From: Planctomycetes bacterium UBA1146
Lineage (GTDB): Bacteria; Planctomycetota; UBA8108; UBA1146
Reading direction: 5' to 3'
Assembly: GCA_002311345.1 (NCBI GenBank)
Contig: DCAA01000020.1
Span: 1 to 23,769 of the forward strand
DNA length: 23,769 nucleotides
Shown here piece after piece: positions 1-8,576 of the stretch (positions are counted from its first letter, which is position 1; every line of letters starts with the position of its first letter). A model generated the notes under the pieces. It was not told the origin of the DNA, made no database searches, and saw nothing but the letters and a program-made list of their open reading frames with translations. The position numbers were made by a program, and so were the translations under genes.

Positions 1-2103
1 ACAGTTCTCGACGGCTCCCCCACCACCTCCGACAAAACTGACGTCGAGTTGACCGGTACCGGTAGTTCCCTCACTCCAGGAAGCCACCCGAACCAGATAG
101 GTTTCTCCACCGGTCACGGGAACATTCTCGACGATGGAGGTGAAAGTACTGCAACCCCCGGTATCTCCGTTACAAGCCAACTGCGTCAATCCTCCGCCAC
201 AGTTGCCACTGTAGACAAGAAGGTCGGTATCCCAGTTGGCGATATTACAGGTGCTGACAGTGAGAAGCCCATCCTCGGGTGGAAGATAGCGATACCAGAT
301 GTCATTGCCGACATCACCGAGAAAAGTACCGGCACACTGCGAGGAGTCTCCCGGCGGACCTCCCGAGGTGGCATTGTTACTATCGATATCGTTGAGACCA
401 ACAAAGAGTGTAATCGCCTCTGCACAGTCGTCATTGGAAGGCGGCGGACCAGGAGGAGCCTGTCCACAGACCGGCTCTGACATCCCCACGGCAATCATCG
501 AAGCCGCTACCTGGTCAGCATCGTCCTGGGTAAATACATCACCAGGTGTACCGGTGCGAGGATCATTGGGACTACTGTTGACCAGATCGGCGGCTGCTTG
601 GTTCATCAGCGTTTCCGCCTCCGGAAAATCTGTACCCGCAGTCATGTATACGGTCAGTGCCCGGAAGTACACCGCTACAGCCTTGGTCAGACCGATGGGG
701 CTGATCGTCTGCCCATTGAAGTCCTTCCCATCGACGAGCATCGCAAACGAATGATTCAGAACCCCGCTGCCGCTGTGAACACCACCGTTATCAGAGGGCC
801 CACAGGCGTTTTGGTTGTAGAGAGGATCGGTAGTACTCGGAGGATCACCGAAGCACTCCGGGAACCACATGTCCCGGATCGCATCGAGACTCGTTTCCTC
901 ACCCAGCCTCCAGCGTGCGGAACCATCGTTGCAATCGGTACGGGCCGTGTTGGGAGTATCCAGACCTCCACCAGTAGATCCTCCAGGCCACGGTGTCCCA
1001 CCAGGAGGTCCCACATCGGATACATCTCCATTCCATAGGTCGATTGCTTCGCCGAATATGTCGGAAAATGCCTCATTCAGTTGACCCGATTGGTTCTGGT
1101 AGATCAGGTTCGCGGTGAACTGGGTCAGCCCGTGCGTGAACTCGTGAGCCACCACATCGTCGGTGGCCAGACCGTCGCACAAGGCGACCTGATTTCCATT
1201 CCAGATGGCGTTGGGACAGATTCCATCGTTCCAGTGGACGGTGGAAGTCCACGTTCCACCACTACCGTCGAGGGAATCACGGCCGAGCCCATCGAAGAGA
1301 AGCCGATAGAAGTCTCCGGAAGTATCGTAAGTATCATCGACTTCCAGATCTCCGGTCGCTGCAGCTCCTTCGGCTCTTGCCAGATTGCCCGGCAATCCAC
1401 CACCCGATCCGTCATAGACTTCACGGAAGAGAGCGGTGTGGACCGCCGGCCAGTGATCGACGAGTTCACCTGTCCGGGCATCGACGAGGACATGTTGTGC
1501 GAGCATCTCGGAGCCCTCGAGAACCAGGTGATGGGCCAGAACCGGTCGTTGAAGGGTGGGATCTCCCCACCACCCCGGGTTCGCGATCACGAGTTCAGCC
1601 TCACTGGTCTGTACCAGCACACTTTGCTCCAGAGCAACCTCGGCCACAGCCAGGGCTTCCTCGACGGTGATGGACGGCTTCACATCCAGTTTCTTGGGCA
1701 TCGGATAGAAGTCGCCATTGAGGACCAGAGGCGTCCCATCGGGTCGCAAGTGAACCTTGATCACACCGGTAAAGACTTTCACCCCGAGGTGAACTTGTTG
1801 AAAGGTGTGGTGAATCTGGCCCAGCGAACATCGTTCGGTCCGAACGATCTCCAGTTCTTGCTGGGGAAAACGAATTCCCAGACGATCACCGTGCGTGCGT
1901 AGTAGCTGGTAAACATCGTTCAGATCGGGTTCAACACCCTCGGGGAGGGCCAAAGGATCTCCACCGGTACCCACGATATGATGGACTCGATGGGTGAGGG
2001 GTGAACGGCTCTCCTCGACACTCCCGTCGATTGATTGAGCCGATGCCACCGCCACAATTACGCAATTCGCCCACAGGAAAGCGATAGCGAAAACTCCTCG
2101 CAT
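1..2103 (-). CDS. Exported M4 (thermolysin-family) zinc metalloprotease, 3' end outside window
   Basis: The minus-strand frame is open from ATG at 2103 to the window edge (701 codons, no stop), so the C-terminus is missing. Residues 1-22 form a signal peptide ending ASA-QS. An FTP/PepSY-like propeptide covers about 30-220. The M4 catalytic domain begins near 222: HEFTH at 320-324 gives the zinc ligands H320 and H324 and the catalytic E321. The third ligand E344 lies in NEAFSD, 20 residues after H324, the same spacing as in thermolysin. The GVHSGSG motif places the transition-state histidine at H443. From about 557 a beta-rich domain beginning NDDCAEAI resembles pre-peptidase C-terminal (PPC-like) domains of secreted proteases. 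The enzyme should cleave proteins outside the cytoplasm after autoprocessing. The E344-to-H443 gap (99) exceeds thermolysin's 65, so an insertion is likely. The start is supported by the signal peptide; the ribosome site (AAAGGGA) is only moderate. Family assignment is firm, substrate unknown. Confidence 0.93.
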   Translation of the reverse strand, partial: MRGVFAIAFLWANCVIVAVASAQSIDGSVEESRSPLTHRVHHIVGTGGDPLALPEGVEPDLNDVYQLLRTHGDRLGIRFPQQELEIVRTERCSLGQIHHTFQQVHLGVKVFTGVIKVHLRPDGTPLVLNGDFYPMPKKLDVKPSITVEEALAVAEVALEQSVLVQTSEAELVIANPGWWGDPTLQRPVLAHHLVLEGSEMLAQHVLVDARTGELVDHWPAVHTALFREVYDGSGGGLPGNLARAEGAAATGDLEVDDTYDTSGDFYRLLFDGLGRDSLDGSGGTWTSTVHWNDGICPNAIWNGNQVALCDGLATDDVVAHEFTHGLTQFTANLIYQNQSGQLNEAFSDIFGEAIDLWNGDVSDVGPPGGTPWPGGSTGGGLDTPNTARTDCNDGSARWRLGEETSLDAIRDMWFPECFGDPPSTTDPLYNQNACGPSDNGGVHSGSGVLNHSFAMLVDGKDFNGQTISPIGLTKAVAVYFRALTVYMTAGTDFPEAETLMNQAAADLVNSSPNDPRTGTPGDVFTQDDADQVAASMIAVGMSEPVCGQAPPGPPPSNDDCAEAITLFVGLNDIDSNNATSGGPPGDSSQCAGTFLGDVGNDIWYRYLPPEDGLLTVSTCNIANWDTDLLVYSGNCGGGLTQLACNGDTGGCSTFTSIVENVPVTGGETYLVRVASWSEGTTGTGQLDVSFVGGGGGAVENC

Positions 2104-2430
2104 GGAAGTCCCTTTCGCGATGGTCATCCTACGTGATCCATCCAGATCTTCTGATTACGGCGGACAGAACCCGGTGCACAAGCGAGGCACGCTGGCCAGG
2201 AAAGTCAGGCCAGGAAAACAACCCGTTGGAACACGGAAGTCGTCCTCACCTCGGCCTGCACCATACCCCTCGATGGTAGCCACCCCACCACCAGACCGCA
2301 ACGAGCCCCCCGGCTGAAGAACCGCCATTGTTGCCCTTTCACACCAACAACCGGAAACAGATTCCGACCTCCCCGACAGGAGTCAATAAATCGTCCATCG
2401 TGGTGTTATCACTGGAGGATCTCCCCCCCC
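2104..2430. other. Intergenic region upstream of the M4 protease
   Basis: No gene is supported here. The region should hold the protease promoter reading leftward, but I see no clear -35/-10 pair. The only structure noticed is a short direct repeat (see 2194-2217). The right border is the T-tract of the terminator of the neighbouring gene. Confidence 0.5.
2194..2217. repeat. Short direct repeat upstream of the protease
   Basis: GGCCAGGAAA occurs at 2194-2203 and again at 2208-2217, a 14-nt period, about 90-115 nt upstream of the protease ATG. It could be a tandem operator half-site or chance. The sequence shows the repeat only; function is inference. Confidence 0.3.
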
Positions 2431-2476
2431 AAAAAAAAGAGGCTGCCGACATCCCCAATGGGACATCCGCAGCCTC
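2431..2476 (-). terminator. Intrinsic (rho-independent) terminator of the first cohesin-like/dockerin gene
   Basis: GAGGCTGC (2439-2446) pairs perfectly with GCAGCCTC (2469-2476), and the interior can add TCCC/GGGA pairs. On the minus strand the stem is followed at once by eight T (2431-2438 is A8 on the plus strand). It lies 23 nt after the stop codon at 2500, so it ends transcription of the upstream gene and separates it from the protease. Confidence 0.88.
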
Positions 2477-2499
2477 TCAATACCCCAGAACGTGGGGAA

Positions 2500-4377
2500 T
2501 CAGGGACAGGCGGCGCTGTCAAAATCGTCGCAACCCAGCGCTCCCGGGGTCGGATCCGCACCGCAGGAGCCGAACGGGGCCGGAGGCTCAGCACCAGCAG
2601 TAAAGAGGAACCCCAGCAAGTAAATCGGGTCCCCGATGTTTACTTGATTGTCATCGTTAACATCGGAGGACAGCATGCAATTCACAGAACCCCCGGTAAA
2701 GAGGAAAGCGAGCAGGCTGATGGGGTCGCCGATGTTGACGGTACCATCGACGTTGACGTCACCTCTCTGGAAACCGCCGCCGGGGGTCAAGGTGATGGTC
2801 CCGTCCTGGCCGAACATCGCGCTGGCTTGAGAATCCACCACCACTATGGCAACCACCGGAGGAGTACCGAGGGTGTTCGTGATGTCCAGGATAGTGGTCA
2901 CATCATCGGTCTCCCCGGCAAGAGCTGCCGCAACGGTGTCATAACTGGCAGTAACCAGTTCGGTGGCAGCCACAAACTGGATCAGTTCCGTTCCCGCAAA
3001 ACTGTAGACACATCCGAAGGTAACTCCTCCTACAAACAGGTTGCAGTCGAAGAAACTCGCCCCATTCCCCGCATCGAGATCGTCGAGCACGGCAGCTGAA
3101 TCACACAAAGTCGCCGTCAAGAGCGACGAATCATGAGCAACTCCAAAGGAGAAGCCCTGGGTATCCGTCGGGAAGGTCGGATTGTCCGGGTTTTCCTGCA
3201 ATGTGAACGAGGCAGTGAAACTGCCCTCACCAGTAGTAGGAGAAAAGGACGCTGTCTGATCAACAGCGACCAACGTGAAGGGCGGGTTCGGCTGGATTGA
3301 CAGATTGACTGTAAATCCACTGGCGAAGATCGCAATTCCGTTACCGACCACGATCACCGGATCCACTGGAGGAGAGCCGAGATCGCTCGCCAAGGTGAGT
3401 GCGGTATCGACAGCATCATCGACCCCGTTGAAAGCCCCGGGCACACTCGAGTACGAGATACCAACGATCTCCTGTGAGGTGTCGAACGTGATCGTCTCTG
3501 CGCCCTGGAAGTCATAGATACAGCCAACGGTGAATCCATCGGGGAAGATCGTGCCATCGAAATATTCGGCGCCACTGCCACCGTCCAGAGCAGCCAGCGC
3601 AGATCCTTCATCGATCGAGGTCACTTGCAGGTAAACAGGATCGTGTCGGTACGCAAACTGAAAACCCTGTGTCGCTGTCAGGTCTGCAGGATCACCCCCC
3701 TGAATGAGGCTGAAGTCCGCTCCGAAACTCACCGATCCACCGTTGGGTCCGGTAGCCACGAGGGACTGATCGGGAGACGAGATCTCGAAGACGAGCGGGG
3801 GCGGAGGCATGAAGGTGATGTCGAAGGGTTGTCCATTGAGCGGAAGGGCCCCTCCTGCACAGTCCGACATGATATTGTCGATGATCGGACTCCCCAGGTC
3901 ATTCGACATGAAGATCTGCGTGACAATATCGTTGGTAATTCCGTTGAGGGCTCCAGGGATGGTTTCATAGTCGATCCTGAGTACCGGTGTCACAGAATTG
4001 AAGGCGAGCGGTGCGTCAAACGTAAAAGAAAATACGATTCCGATGGTAAAGCCGCTGCCGACGATCTGGCCATCGATGAAATCGGGACCAGTACCACCAT
4101 TCAACGCTGCCACTGCTCCGAGAGTGGTTGGAAACCCAGCCGGATCAATCTCGAGTAGCGATGTGTCATGACTGTACTGGAACTGGAATCCACACATCTC
4201 AGCGCCAGTATCAGTGATCTCGTCGATGTTGTAATTCGCTGAAAATGGGATCGTCGAACCAGGTGTCACCACGAAGTTCTGATTTGTCGAGGTCACCTGG
4301 AAGGACTGAGCCGCTGCAAACGACCCGAACAGAAGCAGCACCCCTATCAGCGAGACGAAAGGAAATGTACGTTTCAT
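2500..4377 (-). CDS. Exported protein P1: three cohesin-like repeats plus C-terminal dockerin-like module
   Basis: The product has 625 residues. The start at 4377 was chosen because GAGGGAG lies just upstream and a signal peptide follows (MKRTFPFV... to AAAQ, about 1-24); the frame is open further up to 4488 but that adds an implausible N-terminus. Three ~165-residue repeats follow at about 25-190, 196-361 and 367-531. Each has a GFxFxxxHDxxLL-type core, a later GxTxGxxYxF segment and a Y-x-T/S-x-x-GA-x-x-G segment. The GFxF..HD..LL core resembles cohesin domains; this is a motif-level inference. Residues 537-625 are a dockerin type I-like pair of calcium loops (DVNVDGTVNIGD at 540-551 and DVNDDNQVNIGD at 572-583), then a tail with C605, C616 and C624 that ends one residue later. 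No enzyme motif is visible; a structural or adhesive extracellular role is likely. The intrinsic terminator follows 23 nt downstream. Confidence 0.88.
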   Translation of the reverse strand: MKRTFPFVSLIGVLLLFGSFAAAQSFQVTSTNQNFVVTPGSTIPFSANYNIDEITDTGAEMCGFQFQYSHDTSLLEIDPAGFPTTLGAVAALNGGTGPDFIDGQIVGSGFTIGIVFSFTFDAPLAFNSVTPVLRIDYETIPGALNGITNDIVTQIFMSNDLGSPIIDNIMSDCAGGALPLNGQPFDITFMPPPPLVFEISSPDQSLVATGPNGGSVSFGADFSLIQGGDPADLTATQGFQFAYRHDPVYLQVTSIDEGSALAALDGGSGAEYFDGTIFPDGFTVGCIYDFQGAETITFDTSQEIVGISYSSVPGAFNGVDDAVDTALTLASDLGSPPVDPVIVVGNGIAIFASGFTVNLSIQPNPPFTLVAVDQTASFSPTTGEGSFTASFTLQENPDNPTFPTDTQGFSFGVAHDSSLLTATLCDSAAVLDDLDAGNGASFFDCNLFVGGVTFGCVYSFAGTELIQFVAATELVTASYDTVAAALAGETDDVTTILDITNTLGTPPVVAIVVVDSQASAMFGQDGTITLTPGGGFQRGDVNVDGTVNIGDPISLLAFLFTGGSVNCMLSSDVNDDNQVNIGDPIYLLGFLFTAGAEPPAPFGSCGADPTPGALGCDDFDSAACP

Positions 4378-4742
4378 GAATACTCCCTCATGAGCCAGGA
4401 ACAGGTACCCACCACTATCAAAAGACGAGGCCGGAAAGAACCATCCGGCGACACACCTCTCGAATTTCTCGATGAGACTACGTCCCACTCCTCGTTAAAA
4501 TTATTTCACCCAAGAGCCTAGACAAAAATATGACGGAACAATCCGACAGTCGGTATTCTATCGGCTGAAGCGTCTGGGTAGAAGCACACCGCCCCACCCT
4601 CACCCACTGCAAGAGGATAAACCGCCTCTATTGGCACCTCAACGTCGAGATAGTCAGGTTGAGAGCCTGAAAATGAAGCAGGCTGCGAAAAAGATCTACC
4701 TGATGAACACAGCCTGTTAAAGCCAAGTATTGTCCCTTGAAC
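4378..4742. other. Intergenic region between paralogues P2 and P1
   Basis: This 365-nt stretch holds no supported gene. It contains the 32-nt element at 4613-4644 shared with the next intergenic region. A weak promoter candidate for P1 reads leftward: TTGTCT (plus 4520-4525) and TAATTT (plus 4498-4503), 16 nt apart. That is a poor match to consensus and is only a suggestion. Confidence 0.4.
4613..4644 (-). repeat. 32-nt bipartite element, copy 1 (3' flank of P2)
   Basis: The plus-strand form is GAGGATAAACCGCC, 8 variable bases, then CACCTCAACG. The two outer blocks (24 bases) are identical to the copy at 6797-6828 with the same spacing. It begins 98 nt after the P2 stop codon and lies 235 nt before the P1 start. 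It could be a conserved 3'-UTR element, a promoter-proximal site for the next gene, or residue of gene duplication. Confidence 0.6.
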
Positions 4743-6644
4743 TCAAGCACAGGAGTCAAAGGAATCGCACCCCAGTGTCCCTTCCGTGGGATCTGGCCCA
4801 CAATTGCCACTGTCGGGAGGTAACGGGCCGCCATTGAACAATGCCGCCAGGATGTAGATCGGATCGGCGATATCCTTCAATTCATCATCATTTCCATCAC
4901 AGGCGTCATCACAAGGGACGAAGCCGCCAAGAAACAGGTTATCGAGCAATGTGATGGGATCGGCGATATCGAATAAGCCGTCATCGTTGCAGTCTCCGCG
5001 GTCGAATCCACCGGTCGCGACCAGCGAGATTTCTCCCGAGTCGCTCACCAACGCATTCGACTGGCCTCCGACCACCATCACGAGCGTGACACTATTGGGC
5101 CCGAGCCCCGCGATCGGCGTCAACTGTGTCACAATCGTGTCGCCAGCCTCGGTACCGGCTAACGTCCCTGCCACCGTTTCGTAATCGGCAGTGGTCAGTT
5201 CCGTTTCGGTAGGAAACTGTGCCACTGTAATATTCTGGAAATCGTAGATGCAACCGACGGTGCACCCATCCGGATAGATTCCCACCTGAAAGTAATCCGC
5301 ACCTGCGCCGCCATTCATTGCCTGAAGAATGGCTCCTTGGTGCACGTCGATCACGGTCAACAGGATCGAATCATGGCTGATTCCGAAGGAGAAGCCCTGG
5401 GTGTCGTTGGGGTAGCCGACATTGTCCTGATCCTCGGTCATGGTGATGCTATTGGTAAACGAACCAACTCCGCTGACACTGGAGAAAGTCGCCTGCTGAT
5501 CCGTACAGCGCAATGTAAAGACATTGGAAGGTGCCGGAGTGAGTCCAACAGTAAATGGCAACGCCTCCGCATCGATGGAGGTACCTTCATCCACCACCAC
5601 AACGGGAGTTAGGGGAGGCGAACCGAGATTGCTGGATTCCTCAACGACCGTTGACTGGGTCCCGGTGGCACCGTCGAGTGCCCCAGAGACGCTCGAGTAA
5701 CTCACATCTACCACTTCGGCCGCTGTCGCAAACGTTATCGTTTCCTGGAGTTGAAAATCATAAGTACAACCGATGGTGAATCCATCGGCGTAGATCATCT
5801 CGCCAAAGAAATCGGCTCCATTGCCCCCATCGAGAGCCGCGATCGTCGCCCCCTCTGAAACGCTATCGACTTGCAACATCACCGGATCGTGTTGATAGCC
5901 GAACTGGAACGCATAGGTTGGCTTCGCCACTGCAGCGGGATCGGACAGATCCTGCTCGATACTGAAACTGGAGATGAAACTGGCAACCCCCCCGTTGGGT
6001 CCAGAAGCCACAGCAGACTGGTCCGGAGCCGAGATCACGAAGATGGGATCTGGGACTGGCGGCGGTGCCTCGAAAGTGATGAAGAACGGCAAGCTTGTAG
6101 CATCCGCCGAGACGCCCGCGCCAATCACGACCACCGTGGCCGTCGGAGGCGTACCGAGATCATCGGCGGGAAAGATCTCCGTCACTACATCACTGGTGAT
6201 CCCGGCGACAGCACCCGGAAGGGTCGAGTATTCGACCTCGATCATCGGTTTGGCCACCTCGAAGGTGATCACCTGCGTCTGATCGACGAAGGCATAGATC
6301 ACGCCGATGGTGAAACCATCGGGAAAAATCTCTCCCTGGATGAAATCGGGACCATCATTGTTGTTGACCGCAGCCAGTTCTCCGACAACGGTCGGAACGA
6401 ACGGATTCGATCCCACTACCTCGAGCAGAGCCGGATCATGATGGTAAGCAAAGGAGAAGCCCTTGGTGTCCTCGATCGCACCGGTGACCTGCTCGATGCT
6501 GAAGGATGCGTTGAAGGGAACGGTCCCATTTCCGGCAGACATCGACTGATCAGGAGAGGAAATCTCGAAACTCTGGCCAGCGACAAACGATCCGGCCAGC
6601 ACAAGAACCGTCAGCAATGGAAAAAAGAACAAGTTACCTCGCAT
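4743..6644 (-). CDS. Exported protein P2: three cohesin-like repeats plus C-terminal dockerin-like module
   Basis: The product has 633 residues and is a full-length paralogue of P1. The ATG at 6644 is preceded by AGGGGG about 9 nt upstream and starts a signal peptide (MRGNLFFF... to VAGQ, about 1-24); the frame stays open to a GTG at 6758, which lacks both. Repeats lie at about 25-192, 202-369 and 376-541, with GFSFAYHHD (62-70), FQFGYQHD (246-253) and GFSFGISHD (417-425) cores. The dockerin-like module has loops DCNDDGLFDIAD (551-562) and DGNDDELKDIAD (583-594). Its tail cysteines are C615, C626 and C632, with one residue after. Domain 1 is close to identical to that of P3, and domains 2 and 3 align with P1. 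No catalytic motif was seen. The likely place of action is outside the cytoplasmic membrane. Confidence 0.88.
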   Translation of the reverse strand: MRGNLFFFPLLTVLVLAGSFVAGQSFEISSPDQSMSAGNGTVPFNASFSIEQVTGAIEDTKGFSFAYHHDPALLEVVGSNPFVPTVVGELAAVNNNDGPDFIQGEIFPDGFTIGVIYAFVDQTQVITFEVAKPMIEVEYSTLPGAVAGITSDVVTEIFPADDLGTPPTATVVVIGAGVSADATSLPFFITFEAPPPVPDPIFVISAPDQSAVASGPNGGVASFISSFSIEQDLSDPAAVAKPTYAFQFGYQHDPVMLQVDSVSEGATIAALDGGNGADFFGEMIYADGFTIGCTYDFQLQETITFATAAEVVDVSYSSVSGALDGATGTQSTVVEESSNLGSPPLTPVVVVDEGTSIDAEALPFTVGLTPAPSNVFTLRCTDQQATFSSVSGVGSFTNSITMTEDQDNVGYPNDTQGFSFGISHDSILLTVIDVHQGAILQAMNGGAGADYFQVGIYPDGCTVGCIYDFQNITVAQFPTETELTTADYETVAGTLAGTEAGDTIVTQLTPIAGLGPNSVTLVMVVGGQSNALVSDSGEISLVATGGFDRGDCNDDGLFDIADPITLLDNLFLGGFVPCDDACDGNDDELKDIADPIYILAALFNGGPLPPDSGNCGPDPTEGTLGCDSFDSCA

Positions 6645-6796
6645 ACGAAGCCCCCTAGGAACAAAGGAACGAGGGGACCACCCGGACTCGGAGATCGTTA
6701 CCCCACCGGGATGGACCGACATTCCGCTATTTCTGCTGTTGGCGGACAAGATTGACACACCTCATTGCCACACCCCGGACACAATTCTCACACCCT

Positions 6797-6828
6797 GAGG
6801 ATAAACCGCCATCCGGCGCACCTCAACG
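6797..6828 (-). repeat. 32-nt bipartite element, copy 2 (3' flank of P3)
   Basis: This is the same GAGGATAAACCGCC - 8 nt - CACCTCAACG arrangement as at 4613-4644. It begins 96 nt after the P3 stop and lies 152 nt before the P2 start. Only the distance to the upstream stop is conserved (96 and 98 nt), so it behaves more like a 3'-flank element than a promoter element. The rest of the 280-nt gap 6645-6924 shows nothing else I can support. Confidence 0.6.
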
Positions 6829-6924
6829 GACAGAAGGCGGATTCTGGAGTCAGATGAGCAAGCAGGGCCGCGAACAACTGTGGCATCTTCGCAGTCCTGT
6901 AAATTCTAGTAATCTCCTACCGGA

Positions 6925-8304
6925 TCAGAGACAGCTATTGAAGACATCGCAACCGAGGGTCCCCTCGGTCGGGTCTGGAGCGCAAGTTCCATTTCCAGGC
7001 GGCATCGGACCACCGATGAAGAGCGAGGAAAGAAAGTAAACTGGATCGGCTATATCCTTGAGTTCATCATCATTTCCATCGCAGGCATCGTCGCAATTGA
7101 CATCGCCTCCCAGGAAAAGATTATCCAGGAGGGTGATGGCATCGGCGATATCGTAGTTTCCATCGTCATTGCAATCGCCACGATCGAATCCTCCGGTCGC
7201 GACCAGCGTGACCACACCGGCTTGACTCTGCATGCCCACCGATTGCCCATCGACCACCATCACCAGGGTCACGCCGTTGGGCCCCAACCCTGCAATCGGC
7301 GTCAAAGTAGTGGCCTGGGAGGAACCAGGCGCACTGCCAGCGAGTGCTGCAGCGACGGTGTCATAATCGATGGAGACCACCTCGGTAGCGACCTGGTACG
7401 TCGTTGTAACACCTCCCTGGAAATCGTAAATACAACCGACGGTGCAACCATCGACTTCGATTCCTGCCTGGTAGTACTCTGCTCCCGAACCCCCATTCAT
7501 CGCCTGGAGTATCGCCCCTTGATTCACCGCGGTAGCCGTTAGCAAAGCAGAATCATGACCGATCCCGAAGGAGAACCCCTGAGTTTCATTGGCTACCTGA
7601 CCCGGCGCTACTTGCTCGACCACGGAGACACTGTTGGTGAAGGAGCCGACGCCGGTGGCGCTGGAAAATGTCGCCTCCTGATCACCACAACTGATGGTGA
7701 ACAAGATGGGAGGCGCAGGAGGAGCAATCTCGAAGGTGATGGAGAAGGGCAAACCCGTGGCTTGAGCGGAAACTCCAGCTCCGATCACCACCACGGTAGC
7801 TGTCGGCGGAGTTCCGAGATCGGCCGCGGGAATGATTTCAGTGACCACATCCTCGGTGATTCCATCGAGCGCACCGGCAAGCGTCGAATATTCCACCTCG
7901 ATCATCGGCTTGGCCACCTCGAAAGTGATCACCTGACTCTGATCGACAAAGGCATAAATCACACCGACGGTAAATCCATCGACAAAAACCTCACCCTGAA
8001 TAAAATCCGGGCCTCCATTGTTGTTGACTGCCGCCAGTTCGCCAACCACGGCTGGAACATACGGATTCGAGCCTACCACTTCGAGTAGGGCCGCATCATG
8101 CCGGTACGCAAAGGAGAAACCTTTGGTGTCCTCGACCGCACCGGAGACCTGTTCGATGCTGAAGGTCGAGGTGAAGGATACGTTCCCACCACCACTCACG
8201 AGCGTCTGATCGCTCGAGAAGATCTCGAAGGTCTGACCAGCAGTAAAAGAACCGGGCACGAGAAAAATCGTCAGCAAAGTGACGAACACAATGTTGCCTC
8301 GCAT
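6925..8304 (-). CDS. Exported protein P3: two cohesin-like repeats plus C-terminal dockerin-like module
   Basis: The product has 459 residues. The start is ATG 8304, with AGGGGG about 7-10 nt upstream; an in-frame TTG at 8310 is a less likely alternative. A signal peptide covers about 1-24 (to TAGQ). Repeat 1 (25-192) is nearly the same as P2 domain 1, and repeat 2 (about 202-368) matches P2 domain 3, including a shared GAILQAMNGG segment and CTVGCIYDFQ. P2's middle domain has no counterpart. The dockerin-like module starts at 375 (loops DCNDDGNYDIAD and DGNDDELKDIAD) and ends with C441, C452 and C458 plus one residue. It therefore looks like P2 with an internal domain lost, or P2 like P3 with one gained. 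The 272-nt region upstream (8305-8576) shows no further feature and must hold the promoter unless it is read through from the VKOR gene. Confidence 0.88.
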   Translation of the reverse strand: MRGNIVFVTLLTIFLVPGSFTAGQTFEIFSSDQTLVSGGGNVSFTSTFSIEQVSGAVEDTKGFSFAYRHDAALLEVVGSNPYVPAVVGELAAVNNNGGPDFIQGEVFVDGFTVGVIYAFVDQSQVITFEVAKPMIEVEYSTLAGALDGITEDVVTEIIPAADLGTPPTATVVVIGAGVSAQATGLPFSITFEIAPPAPPILFTISCGDQEATFSSATGVGSFTNSVSVVEQVAPGQVANETQGFSFGIGHDSALLTATAVNQGAILQAMNGGSGAEYYQAGIEVDGCTVGCIYDFQGGVTTTYQVATEVVSIDYDTVAAALAGSAPGSSQATTLTPIAGLGPNGVTLVMVVDGQSVGMQSQAGVVTLVATGGFDRGDCNDDGNYDIADAITLLDNLFLGGDVNCDDACDGNDDELKDIADPVYFLSSLFIGGPMPPGNGTCAPDPTEGTLGCDVFNSCL

Positions 8305-8576
8305 GAGCAACCCCCTATTAGGTCCGGGTACCCGGATCCGTCCATCGGTAAATTACACGGAACGAAGTACGTTCCCTGATTCTGGATGGGGATGGAGCCA
8401 GGTCCCAATTCAAAGATGTTCATGGCGGACATGGCTGAGCGTTTCAGAGCAGGTCACGAGCCGACATCTGCCGAACTCTCGACGACCTTCCACTCAAGGA
8501 TACCCGCGCAAGAGAAGCCCCTCAACGTATCCGGACATGGTTCGGCCGGTTTTATGAATACTTGTAAAGGGGCTCG

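Noticed and set aside
1081..1902. Long plus-strand open frame (273 codons)
   Set aside because: It lies antisense to the M4 protease catalytic domain, whose motifs are unmistakable; the plus-strand translation shows no family features.
4679..4716. Inverted repeat CAGGCTG/CAGCCTG downstream of P2 as a terminator
   Set aside because: The loop is 24 nt and no T-run follows on the minus strand; evidence is too weak.
5871..6755. Long plus-strand open frame (294 codons) opposite P2
   Set aside because: It is antisense to a clear signal-peptide and repeat-containing protein, with low-complexity charged composition typical of a shadow frame.
4743..8304. CRISPR-like or mobile-element reading of the repeated DNA
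   Set aside because: The repeats are protein-domain repeats in coding frames of paralogous genes, without short spacers, transposase or terminal inverted repeats.
8305..8576. A small gene in the VKOR-P3 gap
   Set aside because: Short open frames exist on the plus strand but have no ribosome site, no recognisable product and overlap the flanking genes.
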